36,106 bases of DNA from Planctomycetota bacterium (GTDB taxonomy: Bacteria > Planctomycetota > Planctomycetia > Pirellulales > Pirellulaceae). Below are positions 8,012 to 15,647 of this stretch, one piece after another. Within the stretch, counting starts at the first letter, position 1, and each line of letters starts with the position of its first letter. The position numbers and the translations under genes were made by a program. A model generated the notes under the pieces. The model saw only the letters and a program-made list of their open reading frames with translations. It searched no databases and had not been told where the DNA came from. The stretch is from NCBI GenBank assembly GCA_027622275.1, contig JAQBZB010000058.1, forward strand, positions 1 through 36,106, written 5' to 3'.

Positions 8012-8910
8012 GACGAGCTTGCCAACGTGGTACCGACGGCCATTCGCAACGCTCCGGGTACGACTTCAAACGTGGCTTCAATCTCCCGCGTTGGTTCGCC
8101 GTCGATGCTGAATTGCATTTCCGGTTTCGCGGTGAGATGAATGCGCGTTGCTTCGAACGTCTTGATCTGCCCCATCGTCGGTGACGAGCCGAGTGTGTAG
8201 TTCAGTCCTGCCGAGAGGAGTTCCAGCGTCGGCAGGACCGGAATGATCACGATCGTGAGTTTGCCATCATCCAGCGTCGCCTTGGGGGCGATGGGAAAGC
8301 CGCCACCGACGTAGCGGCCGTTCGCGATGACGACACCGTAGACCTGAAGATCTTGTGGCCGATCATCGATATCGAGGTGCAAGTCGCTTGCCCGCATATC
8401 AATCAGCTCCGACAAAGCAGTCATCCAATACGCGAACGCCCCCCACCGTGCCTTATCCACATCCAAGACATCCGCCGCGACCTTGCCGGCCATTCCTCCG
8501 GATGCTGCATTAACCGCGTAGAACGACTTTCCGTCGGTGATGCGAATCAAATCGACCGCACGGACTTGATCACCAAGGGCAATGGAGAAGGCAGCGTCGA
8601 GCCGATCCAACGGAAGTTCAAGTGACCGCGCAAAATCGTTGCCCGTTCCAAGTGGGATGAGTCCCACTTCGATTCGCCCAAGATCAGCGGCGACACCGTT
8701 CACCACATGGTTCAGCGTTCCATCGCCGCCCGCCACGATGATTCTCTCGAAACCCTCGTCAACAGCGCGTCGGGCTTGCACTTCGACCGTTTCGCCCTCC
8801 CGTCTAATGCAGACTTCGCATTGATTTCTCCCGACCAATGGTGCCAAACGCTGCTCAATCCCGGTGGCCTGGCCAGCGGTTTCGTTGAGGATTATGCAAG
8901 CTCGTTTCAT
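8008..8910 (-). CDS. Diacylglycerol-kinase-family lipid kinase (YegS/DgkB type)
   Basis: A 300-residue protein. The DAGK catalytic domain is shown by the nucleotide-binding loop GGDGTLNHVVNGV (61-73) and by PLGTGNDFARSLELP (86-100). A C-terminal beta-sandwich region contains the typical FSIDGEP segment. Family knowledge: these enzymes phosphorylate diacylglycerol or related lipids with ATP, returning diacylglycerol to phosphatidic acid. The ATG at 8910 begins the conserved MKRACIILN strand; a TTG five codons upstream has no support. It is the first gene of a two-gene unit with the DedA-like gene and diverges from the phosphodiesterase gene across a 96-bp spacer. The substrate could instead be a sphingoid base or another lipid. 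Confidence 0.9.
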   Translation of the reverse strand: MKRACIILNETAGQATGIEQRLAPLVGRNQCEVCIRREGETVEVQARRAVDEGFERIIVAGGDGTLNHVVNGVAADLGRIEVGLIPLGTGNDFARSLELPLDRLDAAFSIALGDQVRAVDLIRITDGKSFYAVNAASGGMAGKVAADVLDVDKARWGAFAYWMTALSELIDMRASDLHLDIDDRPQDLQVYGVVIANGRYVGGGFPIAPKATLDDGKLTIVIIPVLPTLELLSAGLNYTLGSSPTMGQIKTFEATRIHLTAKPEMQFSIDGEPTREIEATFEVVPGALRMAVGTTLASSS

Positions 8911-9006
8911 ACGGCATTGACCCAAGGGCGAGCGGAAGGTGGATTACTGGCGCGAGCGAGTCGCTTACGTTAGAATGCAAGTGTCGTACCGGGAATCCAT
9001 CGTATC

Positions 9007-9849
9007 ATGTTGAAGTTGCTGCACATCTCCGATTTGCATTTCGGGCCGCCCTATCGTGAGAATGTCGGCCAAGCCGTACTGCGGCTTGCGCCGACACTGG
9101 AGCCGGATGTCGTGGTCGCGAGCGGCGACTTCACACAGCGGGCCAAGGACGCCCAGTTCGCCGAAGCACGTGCATTTTTGGACCAATTGCCAAAAGTACC
9201 GACCGTCGTCGTTCCTGGCAACCACGACGTTCCGCTGTATCGCGTCCGCGAACGGATGCTCGATCCACACGGACTCTATCGAAAGCACATCTCCAGCGAA
9301 CTGAATCGCGTGTGGCAGGTCGATGGTGCCGTGTTCGTCGGGCTCGATTCCACGGCCCCGCATACGGCGATCTCGAACGGTCGCATCAGCGAGGAACAGC
9401 TCCAGTTCTGCGCGGAAGCCTTCAGAAATACGGGCAATGGCTTGGCCAAGATTGTGGTGGCTCATCACCACTTCGCGCCAGCGCCCGATAAAGAACGTGA
9501 TCGGATCATGCCCAAGGCGAAACGCGCGATGAAACGCTTTATTGAGATGGGCGTCGATCTGGTGCTCGGCGGCCACTTGCATCGCGCGTACATTGGCGAT
9601 TCGCTCGACATCTATCCCGATTTGCGGAGCGGGCATCAAGGCATCATCATCGTCCAGTGCGGGACAACGACCTCGCGGCGCGGTCGCGCTCGTGAAAAGC
9701 AACGCAACACACTGAACGCAATTCAGATTTGTCCGGAAGTCGTCGAAGTGACGCATTACATGTATTTCGACGATACCGACGCGTTCGAACCGATCAGCCG
9801 CCACCGGTTTCCGCGGCGCGGAAAGCGGTCGGTTGATCGCGCCGGGTAA
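9007..9849 (+). CDS. Class III metallophosphoesterase (CpdA/Icc-like)
   Basis: A 280-residue calcineurin-like phosphoesterase with the complete metal-binding set: D9-x-H11 (HISDLHFG), GD41 (ASGDFTQ), GNHD (71-74), the His cluster AHHHF (152-156) and GGHLH (188-192). Family knowledge: the length and motif spacing fit class III cyclic nucleotide phosphodiesterases such as CpdA, which hydrolyse cAMP at a dinuclear metal centre in the cytoplasm, but other phosphodiesters are possible. No signal peptide is seen. It is a single gene diverging from the lipid-kinase unit and convergent with cysK (23-bp gap). Confidence 0.85.
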   Translation: MLKLLHISDLHFGPPYRENVGQAVLRLAPTLEPDVVVASGDFTQRAKDAQFAEARAFLDQLPKVPTVVVPGNHDVPLYRVRERMLDPHGLYRKHISSELNRVWQVDGAVFVGLDSTAPHTAISNGRISEEQLQFCAEAFRNTGNGLAKIVVAHHHFAPAPDKERDRIMPKAKRAMKRFIEMGVDLVLGGHLHRAYIGDSLDIYPDLRSGHQGIIIVQCGTTTSRRGRAREKQRNTLNAIQICPEVVEVTHYMYFDDTDAFEPISRHRFPRRGKRSVDRAG

Positions 9850-9872
9850 AATGACCGATCGGAAGCGACCGA

Positions 9873-10832
9873 TTACTCAGGATACAGCGCCGTCGACAGG
9901 TACCGTTCGCCGATATCGGGCAGGACGACGACGATCAACTTGCCCGCATTCTCCGGGCGTTTGGCGACTTCGATGGCGGCCCACGCCGCGGCTCCGCTGC
10001 TGATCCCGCACATCAACCCTTCGAGTCGGGCCATCTTGCGCGCCGTGTCGGCGGCGTCTTCGTCCTTGACTTGGACAACCTCGTCGATGATGTCGACGTT
10101 CAACACACCGGGGATGAATCCTGCGCCGATGCCTTGAATCGTGTGCTTGCCGGGCTTCAACTCTTCGCCCGCCTTGCGTTGTGTGATCACGGGGCTGTTG
10201 GCCGGTTCGATGGCGATCGACCAAAGTGCCGGCTTCCTCGCCTTCAGGACTTCCGAAACACCCGTGATCGTTCCGCCGGTACCGACCCCCGACATGAAGA
10301 TGTCTATCTTGCCGTCGGTATCGCGCCAGATCTCTTCCGCCGTCGTTTGACGGTGGACTTCCGGATTGGCCGGGTTTTGGAACTGTTGAGGAACGAAGTA
10401 GTTGTCGTTCTCGGCGGCCAGTTCCTCGGCCTTCCGCACGGCACCCGGCATCCCTTCCGCCGCCGGTGTCAACACTAACTCGGCACCCAGCGCCTTCAAC
10501 ATCCGCCTTCGTTCGAGCGACATACTTTCGGGCATGGTGACCATCAGCCGATATCCCCGCGCCGCACAGACGAAGGCCAACCCGATGCCGGTGTTACCGC
10601 TCGTCGGTTCGATGATCACGGTGTCCGCTTTGATCTTGCCGTCCCGCTCGGCGGCATCGATCATGGCGCGGCCGATTCGATCCTTGACGCTCCACAGCGG
10701 ATTCATGTTCTCGATCTTGGCGGCGACGGTCGCGACACAACCTTCGGTGACGCGATGCAACTTGACCAACGGCGTGTTGCCGATGCACTGTGCGATGTTT
10801 TCGTAGATTCCGCCCTTGGTTGCGGTGGACAT
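9873..10832 (-). CDS. cysK: Cysteine synthase A (O-acetylserine sulfhydrylase)
   Basis: A 319-residue PLP enzyme of fold type II. Key features: the Schiff-base lysine K50 in SVKDRIG (48-54), the substrate loop TSGNTGIG (77-84), the phosphate-binding glycine loop [10 protein letters not shown] (about 180), and CGISSGAA near the C-terminus with the Ser that contacts the pyridine nitrogen. It condenses O-acetylserine with sulfide to give cysteine. The ATG at 10832 has a good ribosome site (AGAGGA, 8 bp upstream) and begins the conserved region; an in-frame extension upstream overlaps the promoter and is rejected. A sigma-70-like promoter lies at 10917-10945, so it can be expressed apart from the thioredoxin-like gene upstream. 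Confidence 0.95.
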   Translation of the reverse strand: MSTATKGGIYENIAQCIGNTPLVKLHRVTEGCVATVAAKIENMNPLWSVKDRIGRAMIDAAERDGKIKADTVIIEPTSGNTGIGLAFVCAARGYRLMVTMPESMSLERRRMLKALGAELVLTPAAEGMPGAVRKAEELAAENDNYFVPQQFQNPANPEVHRQTTAEEIWRDTDGKIDIFMSGVGTGGTITGVSEVLKARKPALWSIAIEPANSPVITQRKAGEELKPGKHTIQGIGAGFIPGVLNVDIIDEVVQVKDEDAADTARKMARLEGLMCGISSGAAAWAAIEVAKRPENAGKLIVVVLPDIGERYLSTALYPE

Positions 10833-10916
10833 TTCGTTTCCTCTCAAGAAGTGATGGTCTTCGCTTGAAGCCAGCGCACGCAACACGCCGGCCGATTTCA
10901 ACAAGTTCAAGGCGAA

Positions 10917-10945
10917 ATATAACAGCGAACGGGAAACGGGGTCAA
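10917..10945 (-). promoter_or_regulatory. Predicted sigma-70-type promoter of cysK
   Basis: On the minus strand, TTGACC (10945-10940), a 17-bp spacer and TTATAT (10922-10917). Expected transcription start is near 10910, giving a leader of roughly 78 nt before the cysK ATG at 10832. The match and spacing are good, but planctomycete promoter consensus is poorly defined. Confidence 0.55.
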
Positions 10946-10964
10946 CTCGCTTGGAAGTAGGATC

Positions 10965-11585
10965 TTATTCATCCGGTGCCAGCAGCTGCCGCACGAGCGG
11001 CGTGATGTCATCCGCGTAATTGAAGCCTTCCGGCCCGTACTTCAATTCGTCGTTGTTAAACGTGGTGTGAAGCTTGCCGCCGCGATCATAGACGAGCACC
11101 GCGGGTATCGCCGCGGTCGCGATCTGCTTGTAAACATCTTCATCCGGATCGCTCGAAATGAAGTTCTGCATCGACGCCCCTCTGGACGTCAGGAACTCCA
11201 GTATTCGTGGTTTTAAGTCTTCCGGTTTTTCGTTCTCGCCTCCGTAGTAGTCAATGTTGACCGAAGCACAGGCGATTTCGCCGGCAAGTTCTTCGTGCAA
11301 GGCCACAAAGTGCGGAAACTCCTTCACGCACGGCACACACGATGTCGACCACACGTCGACAACGACGACTTTGCCGTGCTGGCTGGCGACCCACTGTTGA
11401 ATCTGTTCCCAACTCTTGATGTCTGCGTTCACTTGCGGCGCAGCCAGCTCGGAAGTCTTTACATCAGACTGCTCGACGGCACTGTTCCCCACCGAGTTGG
11501 AATTGATGCGATCGACCGGCGAATTGTTGCAACCAACGGCTGACAAGACCAGCAATGCCAGACCGGTCCAACTTGCGAATCGCAT
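10965..11585 (-). CDS. TlpA/ResA-like thioredoxin-fold lipoprotein
   Basis: A 206-residue protein with a signal peptide ending in a lipobox-like SAVGC (C19), so probably lipid-anchored outside the cytoplasm. The thioredoxin fold is shown by VVVDVWSTSCVPCVKEFP, with the CxxC pair C83/C86, and by the cis-proline P161 (TAAIPAVLV). Family knowledge: TlpA/ResA proteins reduce or exchange disulfides, often for cytochrome c maturation. The gene follows the DUF1501 gene by 26 bp on the same strand, in a unit that includes a CxxCH-containing DUF1549 protein. A role in keeping that motif's cysteines reduced would fit, but this is inference. AGGA lies about 10 bp before the ATG. Confidence 0.87.
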   Translation of the reverse strand: MRFASWTGLALLVLSAVGCNNSPVDRINSNSVGNSAVEQSDVKTSELAAPQVNADIKSWEQIQQWVASQHGKVVVVDVWSTSCVPCVKEFPHFVALHEELAGEIACASVNIDYYGGENEKPEDLKPRILEFLTSRGASMQNFISSDPDEDVYKQIATAAIPAVLVYDRGGKLHTTFNNDELKYGPEGFNYADDITPLVRQLLAPDE

Positions 11586-11611
11586 GAATGTGGTCCTGAA
11601 CCTGCGAAAGA

Positions 11612-12901
11612 CTACGCGATCAACTCGCTGATGGGCGAAGCGGCGGGATCGGCGATCGGGATCTCGCGGCCGTCCACGTCAAAGGTACCAGTCGAATCGA
11701 CGCCGACGGCTTGCATGTAGGTATGGAACAGATGCCCATGATCGACTTCTCGATCGGCGACCGCGGTGCCATTGTCGTTGGTCTTGCCAATCACCGCGCC
11801 CGGCTGAATCTTGGCTCCTCCCAAACAAATCGACCAAGCCGTGCCCCAGTGATCGCGGCCGTAGTTCTGATTGATGGCCGGTGTGCGGCCAAACTCGGAC
11901 AACACGATGATCAAAGTGCTTTCCAACATGCCGCGATCGGCGAGATCGGCGACCAACGTCGCGAACGGCGTATCGAATTCGCCGACCTGTTCGAGGTGGA
12001 AGTTGAAGTTCTCGTTGTGCGTGTCGTAGTTGGAATGCGTGACTTGCACGAACGTGATGCCGCTTTCGAGCAACCGTCGCGCGAGCAAACAATGACGCCC
12101 AAAGTCATGCTGGCCGTAGCGGTCATGATCTTGTTGCGGCTCCTTCGTGATGTCGAAGATCTCGCGCTGTTTCATCAGCTCCAGCGCCTGCTCGTAGTTG
12201 GCCGTGTAAGCATCGGTCATCGCGGTTCGGCGCCGCAGCGCGAAGCGATCGTTGGTCTTGCGGCGGAAGGCTTGGCGCGCGAGTTCGGCTTGTTCGCTGA
12301 TCGTACCAGGTAATTCCGTATTCTGCGGCGGCTTGCCGTCGCCCAGCGAAATGCTCGAGTATTTTGGACCGAGATACGCCGAATCGCTACCGCGCCCGCC
12401 GCTGCCGCCAGGAGTGATCACGATGTGGCCCGGCAACGAGCTGGTCTCGGGCGAGAGTGCTTTCGCCGCGACGGCACCGATCCGCGGATAGTCGGCGGCG
12501 GGTGTCTGACGCCGTCCGGTGAACATGGCGTAGCCGCCTTTGCCGTGATCGTTCTCTTTCGTGTTGATGCTGCGAACCAACGCCAAGTGCTGCATTTGTT
12601 TCGCGGTTTCAGGCAACAGCTCGCAGATGTGAATCCCCGGCACGGCCGTCGGGATGGCTCGGAACGGGCCACCGGTGTCTGTTCCCGGCTTGGGGTCCCA
12701 GCTTTCCAATTGACTCAGTCCGCCCGCCATGTTCACGACGACCACTCGCTTCTGATCCTTGGCGAGCTGCGCGGCCGAAGCGGGACGAGCAAAAACTCCG
12801 AGTCCACCGACAACCGCTCCGGCACCGGCGGCAACTCCGCCAATGAATTGACGCCGCGCGATGACGTGTTCGTCCGTCCCACATGCATACGAGCACTTCA
12901 T
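11612..12901 (-). CDS. DUF1501 protein with twin-arginine signal
   Basis: A 429-residue member of the DUF1501 family, which is related in fold to alkaline phosphatases and sulfatases. The N-terminus has a Tat-type signal (ARRQFIGG, R16-R17) with cleavage likely after ASA at about 43. Family-typical segments: NMAGGLSQLESWDPKPGT, HGKGGYAMFTGR, LSEFGRTP (about 332) and GRDHWGTAWS. Family knowledge: function is not established; the proteins are exported and nearly always encoded next to DUF1549/DUF1553 proteins, as here (upstream at 13035-15404). The ATG at 12901 has AAGGGA about 7 bp upstream. A double-hairpin repeat separates it from the DUF1549 gene. Confidence 0.92.
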   Translation of the reverse strand: MKCSYACGTDEHVIARRQFIGGVAAGAGAVVGGLGVFARPASAAQLAKDQKRVVVVNMAGGLSQLESWDPKPGTDTGGPFRAIPTAVPGIHICELLPETAKQMQHLALVRSINTKENDHGKGGYAMFTGRRQTPAADYPRIGAVAAKALSPETSSLPGHIVITPGGSGGRGSDSAYLGPKYSSISLGDGKPPQNTELPGTISEQAELARQAFRRKTNDRFALRRRTAMTDAYTANYEQALELMKQREIFDITKEPQQDHDRYGQHDFGRHCLLARRLLESGITFVQVTHSNYDTHNENFNFHLEQVGEFDTPFATLVADLADRGMLESTLIIVLSEFGRTPAINQNYGRDHWGTAWSICLGGAKIQPGAVIGKTNDNGTAVADREVDHGHLFHTYMQAVGVDSTGTFDVDGREIPIADPAASPISELIA

Positions 12902-12926
12902 GTTGAATCCCTTTGCGATTGGTCCC

Positions 12927-13036
12927 AGTAGGTCACTTCCGCCGGAAGTGACCTGCCAGACACATCAGTGCTTACAGGTGCGGCAACGTCTCGCCTACTT
13001 GAGCGGACAGGTCTCGCTCGGCGAGCGAGACCTACT
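12927..13036. repeat. Paired perfect hairpins inside a larger inverted repeat
   Basis: Two perfect 11-bp stems with 3-nt loops sit 54 bp apart: 12930-12940 with 12944-12954 (AGGTCACTTCC arm), and 13009-13019 with 13023-13033 (AGGTCTCGCTC arm). The outer ends are inverted copies as well: AGTAGGTC at 12927-12934 and GACCTACT at 13029-13036. The whole is therefore a nested, BIME-like element about 110 bp long. Its right end contains the TAG stop of the DUF1549 gene, and it fills the spacer before the DUF1501 gene, where it could affect mRNA stability or differential expression. Confidence 0.85.
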
Positions 13037-15404
13037 AGTAACTGAATCGGAACTCGGCGGACGTGAGCAACGCCCATGTCATTTCTTTCACGGCATTGAG
13101 CTTGTCGTCCGGCCGCGACGCGAGGTAGGCGGTGACGTCAGCGGTCTCTTCCTCCGTCGGTCGTCGCGTCAACAGGCTGATATACATTTCATCGGCAATC
13201 GCCGGCGGCTCTTCCAACTTGTTCAGTCGAGCCGTCAGGTTATTCCCGCTTGGGTCTAACCACGATTGTACCGTTGTCCCGTTGGCAAAGAACAAGGCTT
13301 GGTCCACGGTCGCAAAAAAATCATGCTGCGGCTGACCGCTGCTGTGGCCGAACAGCGTCACGAAAGTGCCCACATTTCCTTTGGTTTTCTCATAGACGAA
13401 GGCTTCGATCTGTTTCTGCCGTTCCGCGAGTCGAGCCGGATCCGCGGGTTGGTTGGGATCGATCGGGAGCGTCTTGTCCGCTTCTGCCGCGCCAGCCGCC
13501 CGCTGGTTCTCAGTGACGCCAGTTGCCTCCATCACGGACCACGCCATCTGTTCGGGTGACAAGTGCTCAAGTCGATTGGCCGAGAATCGCTGGCCCCATC
13601 GATCTCGCATCAAGTCGTACAATCGAGTCAACGTGGCGGCATCTACCGAGATGCGTTCCGCGTACGTGTAAGCCAAGATCGATTCGGCAGCCCGCAGTTC
13701 GCCATCCGCGAGCAGCTTCGCCCGTTCGATGGATCGAATGTTACGGCGAGCCGAAACCAACGGAGGTTCTAGCTCGCGCACCTTGCCACGCGCTGCATCG
13801 AATCGCTGTTTGACGGCATCTGCTGCTTGCTTCGCGGCAGCCAGTGCATCGCCCGTCGTCTTCGCGGCAGGCGTCTTGTCGGTGACTGCTTGGTTCGCGG
13901 CAGCCACCTCGGCGGTGAGTTTGTCGGCGCGGGCTTGAAGATTGTTCGCGATCTCCGTCAACTCGGCCTCGTTCAGTTTTTCGGCCGCCTCCTTCGTGCT
14001 CTTGGCCAGCGGACCGATGGCGTCGAGCGCTGCTTGCTTTGCCGCTTGTTCGCCTTGGGCGTCGGCCAGCGCCTTGGCAGCGGCATCCGCGGCCTTGCGA
14101 GCCTCGCCGATCCCGACACTGGCTTTCGTCAGCTCGTCGTAGATCGGGTTAACCGTCCCGCGGGCCGTGTCGAACTCTGTGTCGGCAGCGCTGACGACCT
14201 TCGCCGCTTCCGCCGCTTGATTCGCCAGTTCATCCGCCTTCGACCGCAACGACGCGACTTGCGGTTCGATCGTCGTTGCTTGCTCGGCGACAGATTCGGG
14301 AGCATCGAGCGATCGTTGATAGGTGGCGCTCATTGCGATCTCGCGCAGCAGCGCTTTCATGTCAAACTTCATCGCGGCAAATTGATCGCCGAGCAACTCG
14401 ATCAACTCCGGATGCGAAGGCGGATTGTCCGCGTGATGCAAGTCGACGGGCTCGACCAGACCGCGGCCCATCATGTGCGCCCACAGCCGATTCGCGATGT
14501 TCTTGTTGAACTGCCGGTTCGATCCATTGGTCGCCAGTTCCGCCAGCTTTGCGCGGCGGCTGAATTTTGGTACCGGGCGGACCTTGTCGGCTGGTGCCAC
14601 CTCGTACTCCTCGCCCTTCGCGAAGAACGGCTCGTCGATCTCGAACGACGTCGGCAGCTGTGGCAGCGTCTTGTCACTTTCTTTCGTGAACACCGAAGTA
14701 AACGACACGTCCCCTTCCGCCTTCTCCGCGTAGAAGACCTTCTTGTCCTTGTCGGTGAACAAGACGCCTCGGTTCAGGAACGCGTAAATGCCAAAGTAAT
14801 CCGATTGATAGTAGCTGGGGATCAGCGGATGGTCATGACATTGTGCACACTGAAGATCCATGCCAAAAAAGATGCGGCCGACGTCCCGCGTCAACCCATT
14901 CGTCTCGCCGTCGCGAGCCAGATAGAAGGCGGCCGCCGATCGATTCTTCTCGTCGGTTCCGTCGGCAGCGAGAATCTCGCGGGCCAATTGATCCCACGGC
15001 TTGTTCTGTGAGATCGAGTCGTACAGATACTTCTGCCAGTCAACATTCGTGACGTGCTTCTCGGCTCGGCGTTCCATCAGCATCACATCGACGACGTTTG
15101 CCATGTGACGGCTGAATTGCGGACTGCCGAGCAACCGATCGATTGCTTGCTCGCGTTTGCCCGCCGTCGCATCATCCAGGAACGCACGGGCCACATTGCT
15201 GGGCGGGATCGAACCGGTCAGATCCAGGTACAAGCGACGCAAGAACTCGCCGTCACTGGCGATCGGTGCGACGACACCAAGATTCGCCTCGGCAATCATC
15301 CGGTCGATCGTTGCGTGGAGCGGTGGATCGGCGGCGCGTAGAAAACCCGCGTTCAGCAAACAACACGCAACAGCGAGAGCCGCGAACAGGAGAGGTCTAG
15401 TCAT
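13035..15404 (-). CDS. DUF1549/DUF1553 exported protein with coiled-coil insertion and CxxCH motif
   Basis: A 789-residue protein. The ATG at 15404 begins a clear signal peptide (MTRPLLFAALAVACCLLNAG, ending near AADPP); the in-frame upstream extension lacks any such feature. The DUF1549 domain covers about 30-235, with the haem-type motif CAQCHDHPL at about 185. DUF1553 begins near 300 (NRLWAHMMGRGLVEPVDLHH). It is then interrupted by an Ala/Lys/Glu-rich coiled coil at about 370-570 and resumes to the end. Family knowledge: DUF1549/DUF1553 proteins are planctomycete-type exported proteins of unknown chemistry. Downstream genes are DUF1501 and a TlpA-like lipoprotein. The coiled-coil insert is the unusual part and suggests a long spacer or oligomerisation arm. 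Confidence 0.9.
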   Translation of the reverse strand: MTRPLLFAALAVACCLLNAGFLRAADPPLHATIDRMIAEANLGVVAPIASDGEFLRRLYLDLTGSIPPSNVARAFLDDATAGKREQAIDRLLGSPQFSRHMANVVDVMLMERRAEKHVTNVDWQKYLYDSISQNKPWDQLAREILAADGTDEKNRSAAAFYLARDGETNGLTRDVGRIFFGMDLQCAQCHDHPLIPSYYQSDYFGIYAFLNRGVLFTDKDKKVFYAEKAEGDVSFTSVFTKESDKTLPQLPTSFEIDEPFFAKGEEYEVAPADKVRPVPKFSRRAKLAELATNGSNRQFNKNIANRLWAHMMGRGLVEPVDLHHADNPPSHPELIELLGDQFAAMKFDMKALLREIAMSATYQRSLDAPESVAEQATTIEPQVASLRSKADELANQAAEAAKVVSAADTEFDTARGTVNPIYDELTKASVGIGEARKAADAAAKALADAQGEQAAKQAALDAIGPLAKSTKEAAEKLNEAELTEIANNLQARADKLTAEVAAANQAVTDKTPAAKTTGDALAAAKQAADAVKQRFDAARGKVRELEPPLVSARRNIRSIERAKLLADGELRAAESILAYTYAERISVDAATLTRLYDLMRDRWGQRFSANRLEHLSPEQMAWSVMEATGVTENQRAAGAAEADKTLPIDPNQPADPARLAERQKQIEAFVYEKTKGNVGTFVTLFGHSSGQPQHDFFATVDQALFFANGTTVQSWLDPSGNNLTARLNKLEEPPAIADEMYISLLTRRPTEEETADVTAYLASRPDDKLNAVKEMTWALLTSAEFRFSY

Positions 15405-15530
15405 GGGCCAACTTTCGTCGCGCGAGACGGTCGTGCCGATCAATCGGGAAGGTGGGCGGGGGTTCGGTAGGCGGTGTCTTGCGTTACGTCTTCCCAGGAA
15501 CGGAATCACAACGGTTCAACACCGGTCGAT

Positions 15531-15560
15531 ATGTTAAACCGCCGAGCGCCATCAGGTCAA
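15531..15560 (-). promoter_or_regulatory. Possible promoter of the DUF1549-DUF1501-TlpA unit
   Basis: On the minus strand, TTGACC (15560-15555), an 18-bp spacer and TAACAT (15536-15531). Predicted start is near 15524, about 120 nt before the ATG at 15404. The -10 match is only moderate. Confidence 0.3.
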
Positions 15561-15595
15561 GTTTGATGCACGGGTGAAGCCGCCTGCAACGACGG

Positions 15596-15625
15596 TCGAC
15601 AGCGTGCCGCCGCTTGTGTGATAAT
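15596..15625 (+). promoter_or_regulatory. Predicted extended -10 promoter for the plus-strand DUF1549 gene
   Basis: TCGACA (15596-15601), an 18-bp spacer and GATAAT (15620-15625), with TG one base upstream of the -10 as in extended -10 promoters. Predicted start is near 15632. It faces away from the minus-strand promoter candidate at 15531-15560, so the two DUF1549 genes would be fired divergently. Confidence 0.45.
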
Positions 15626-15647
15626 AGCGCTTCCCCAATCGAGTTCC

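Noticed and set aside
8965-9804. Minus-strand frame of about 280 codons
   Set aside because: Antisense to the metallophosphoesterase gene, whose full metal-ligand set proves the plus strand is coding.
13827-15011. Plus-strand frame of 394 codons
   Set aside because: Lies wholly antisense to the DUF1549 gene and is Arg-rich, with no recognisable motif; a frame-shadow of high-GC coding sequence.
15543-15617. Possible additional start (GTG near 15618) for the plus-strand DUF1549 gene
   Set aside because: It overlaps the predicted -10 box at 15620-15625 and would add residues before an already adequate signal peptide.
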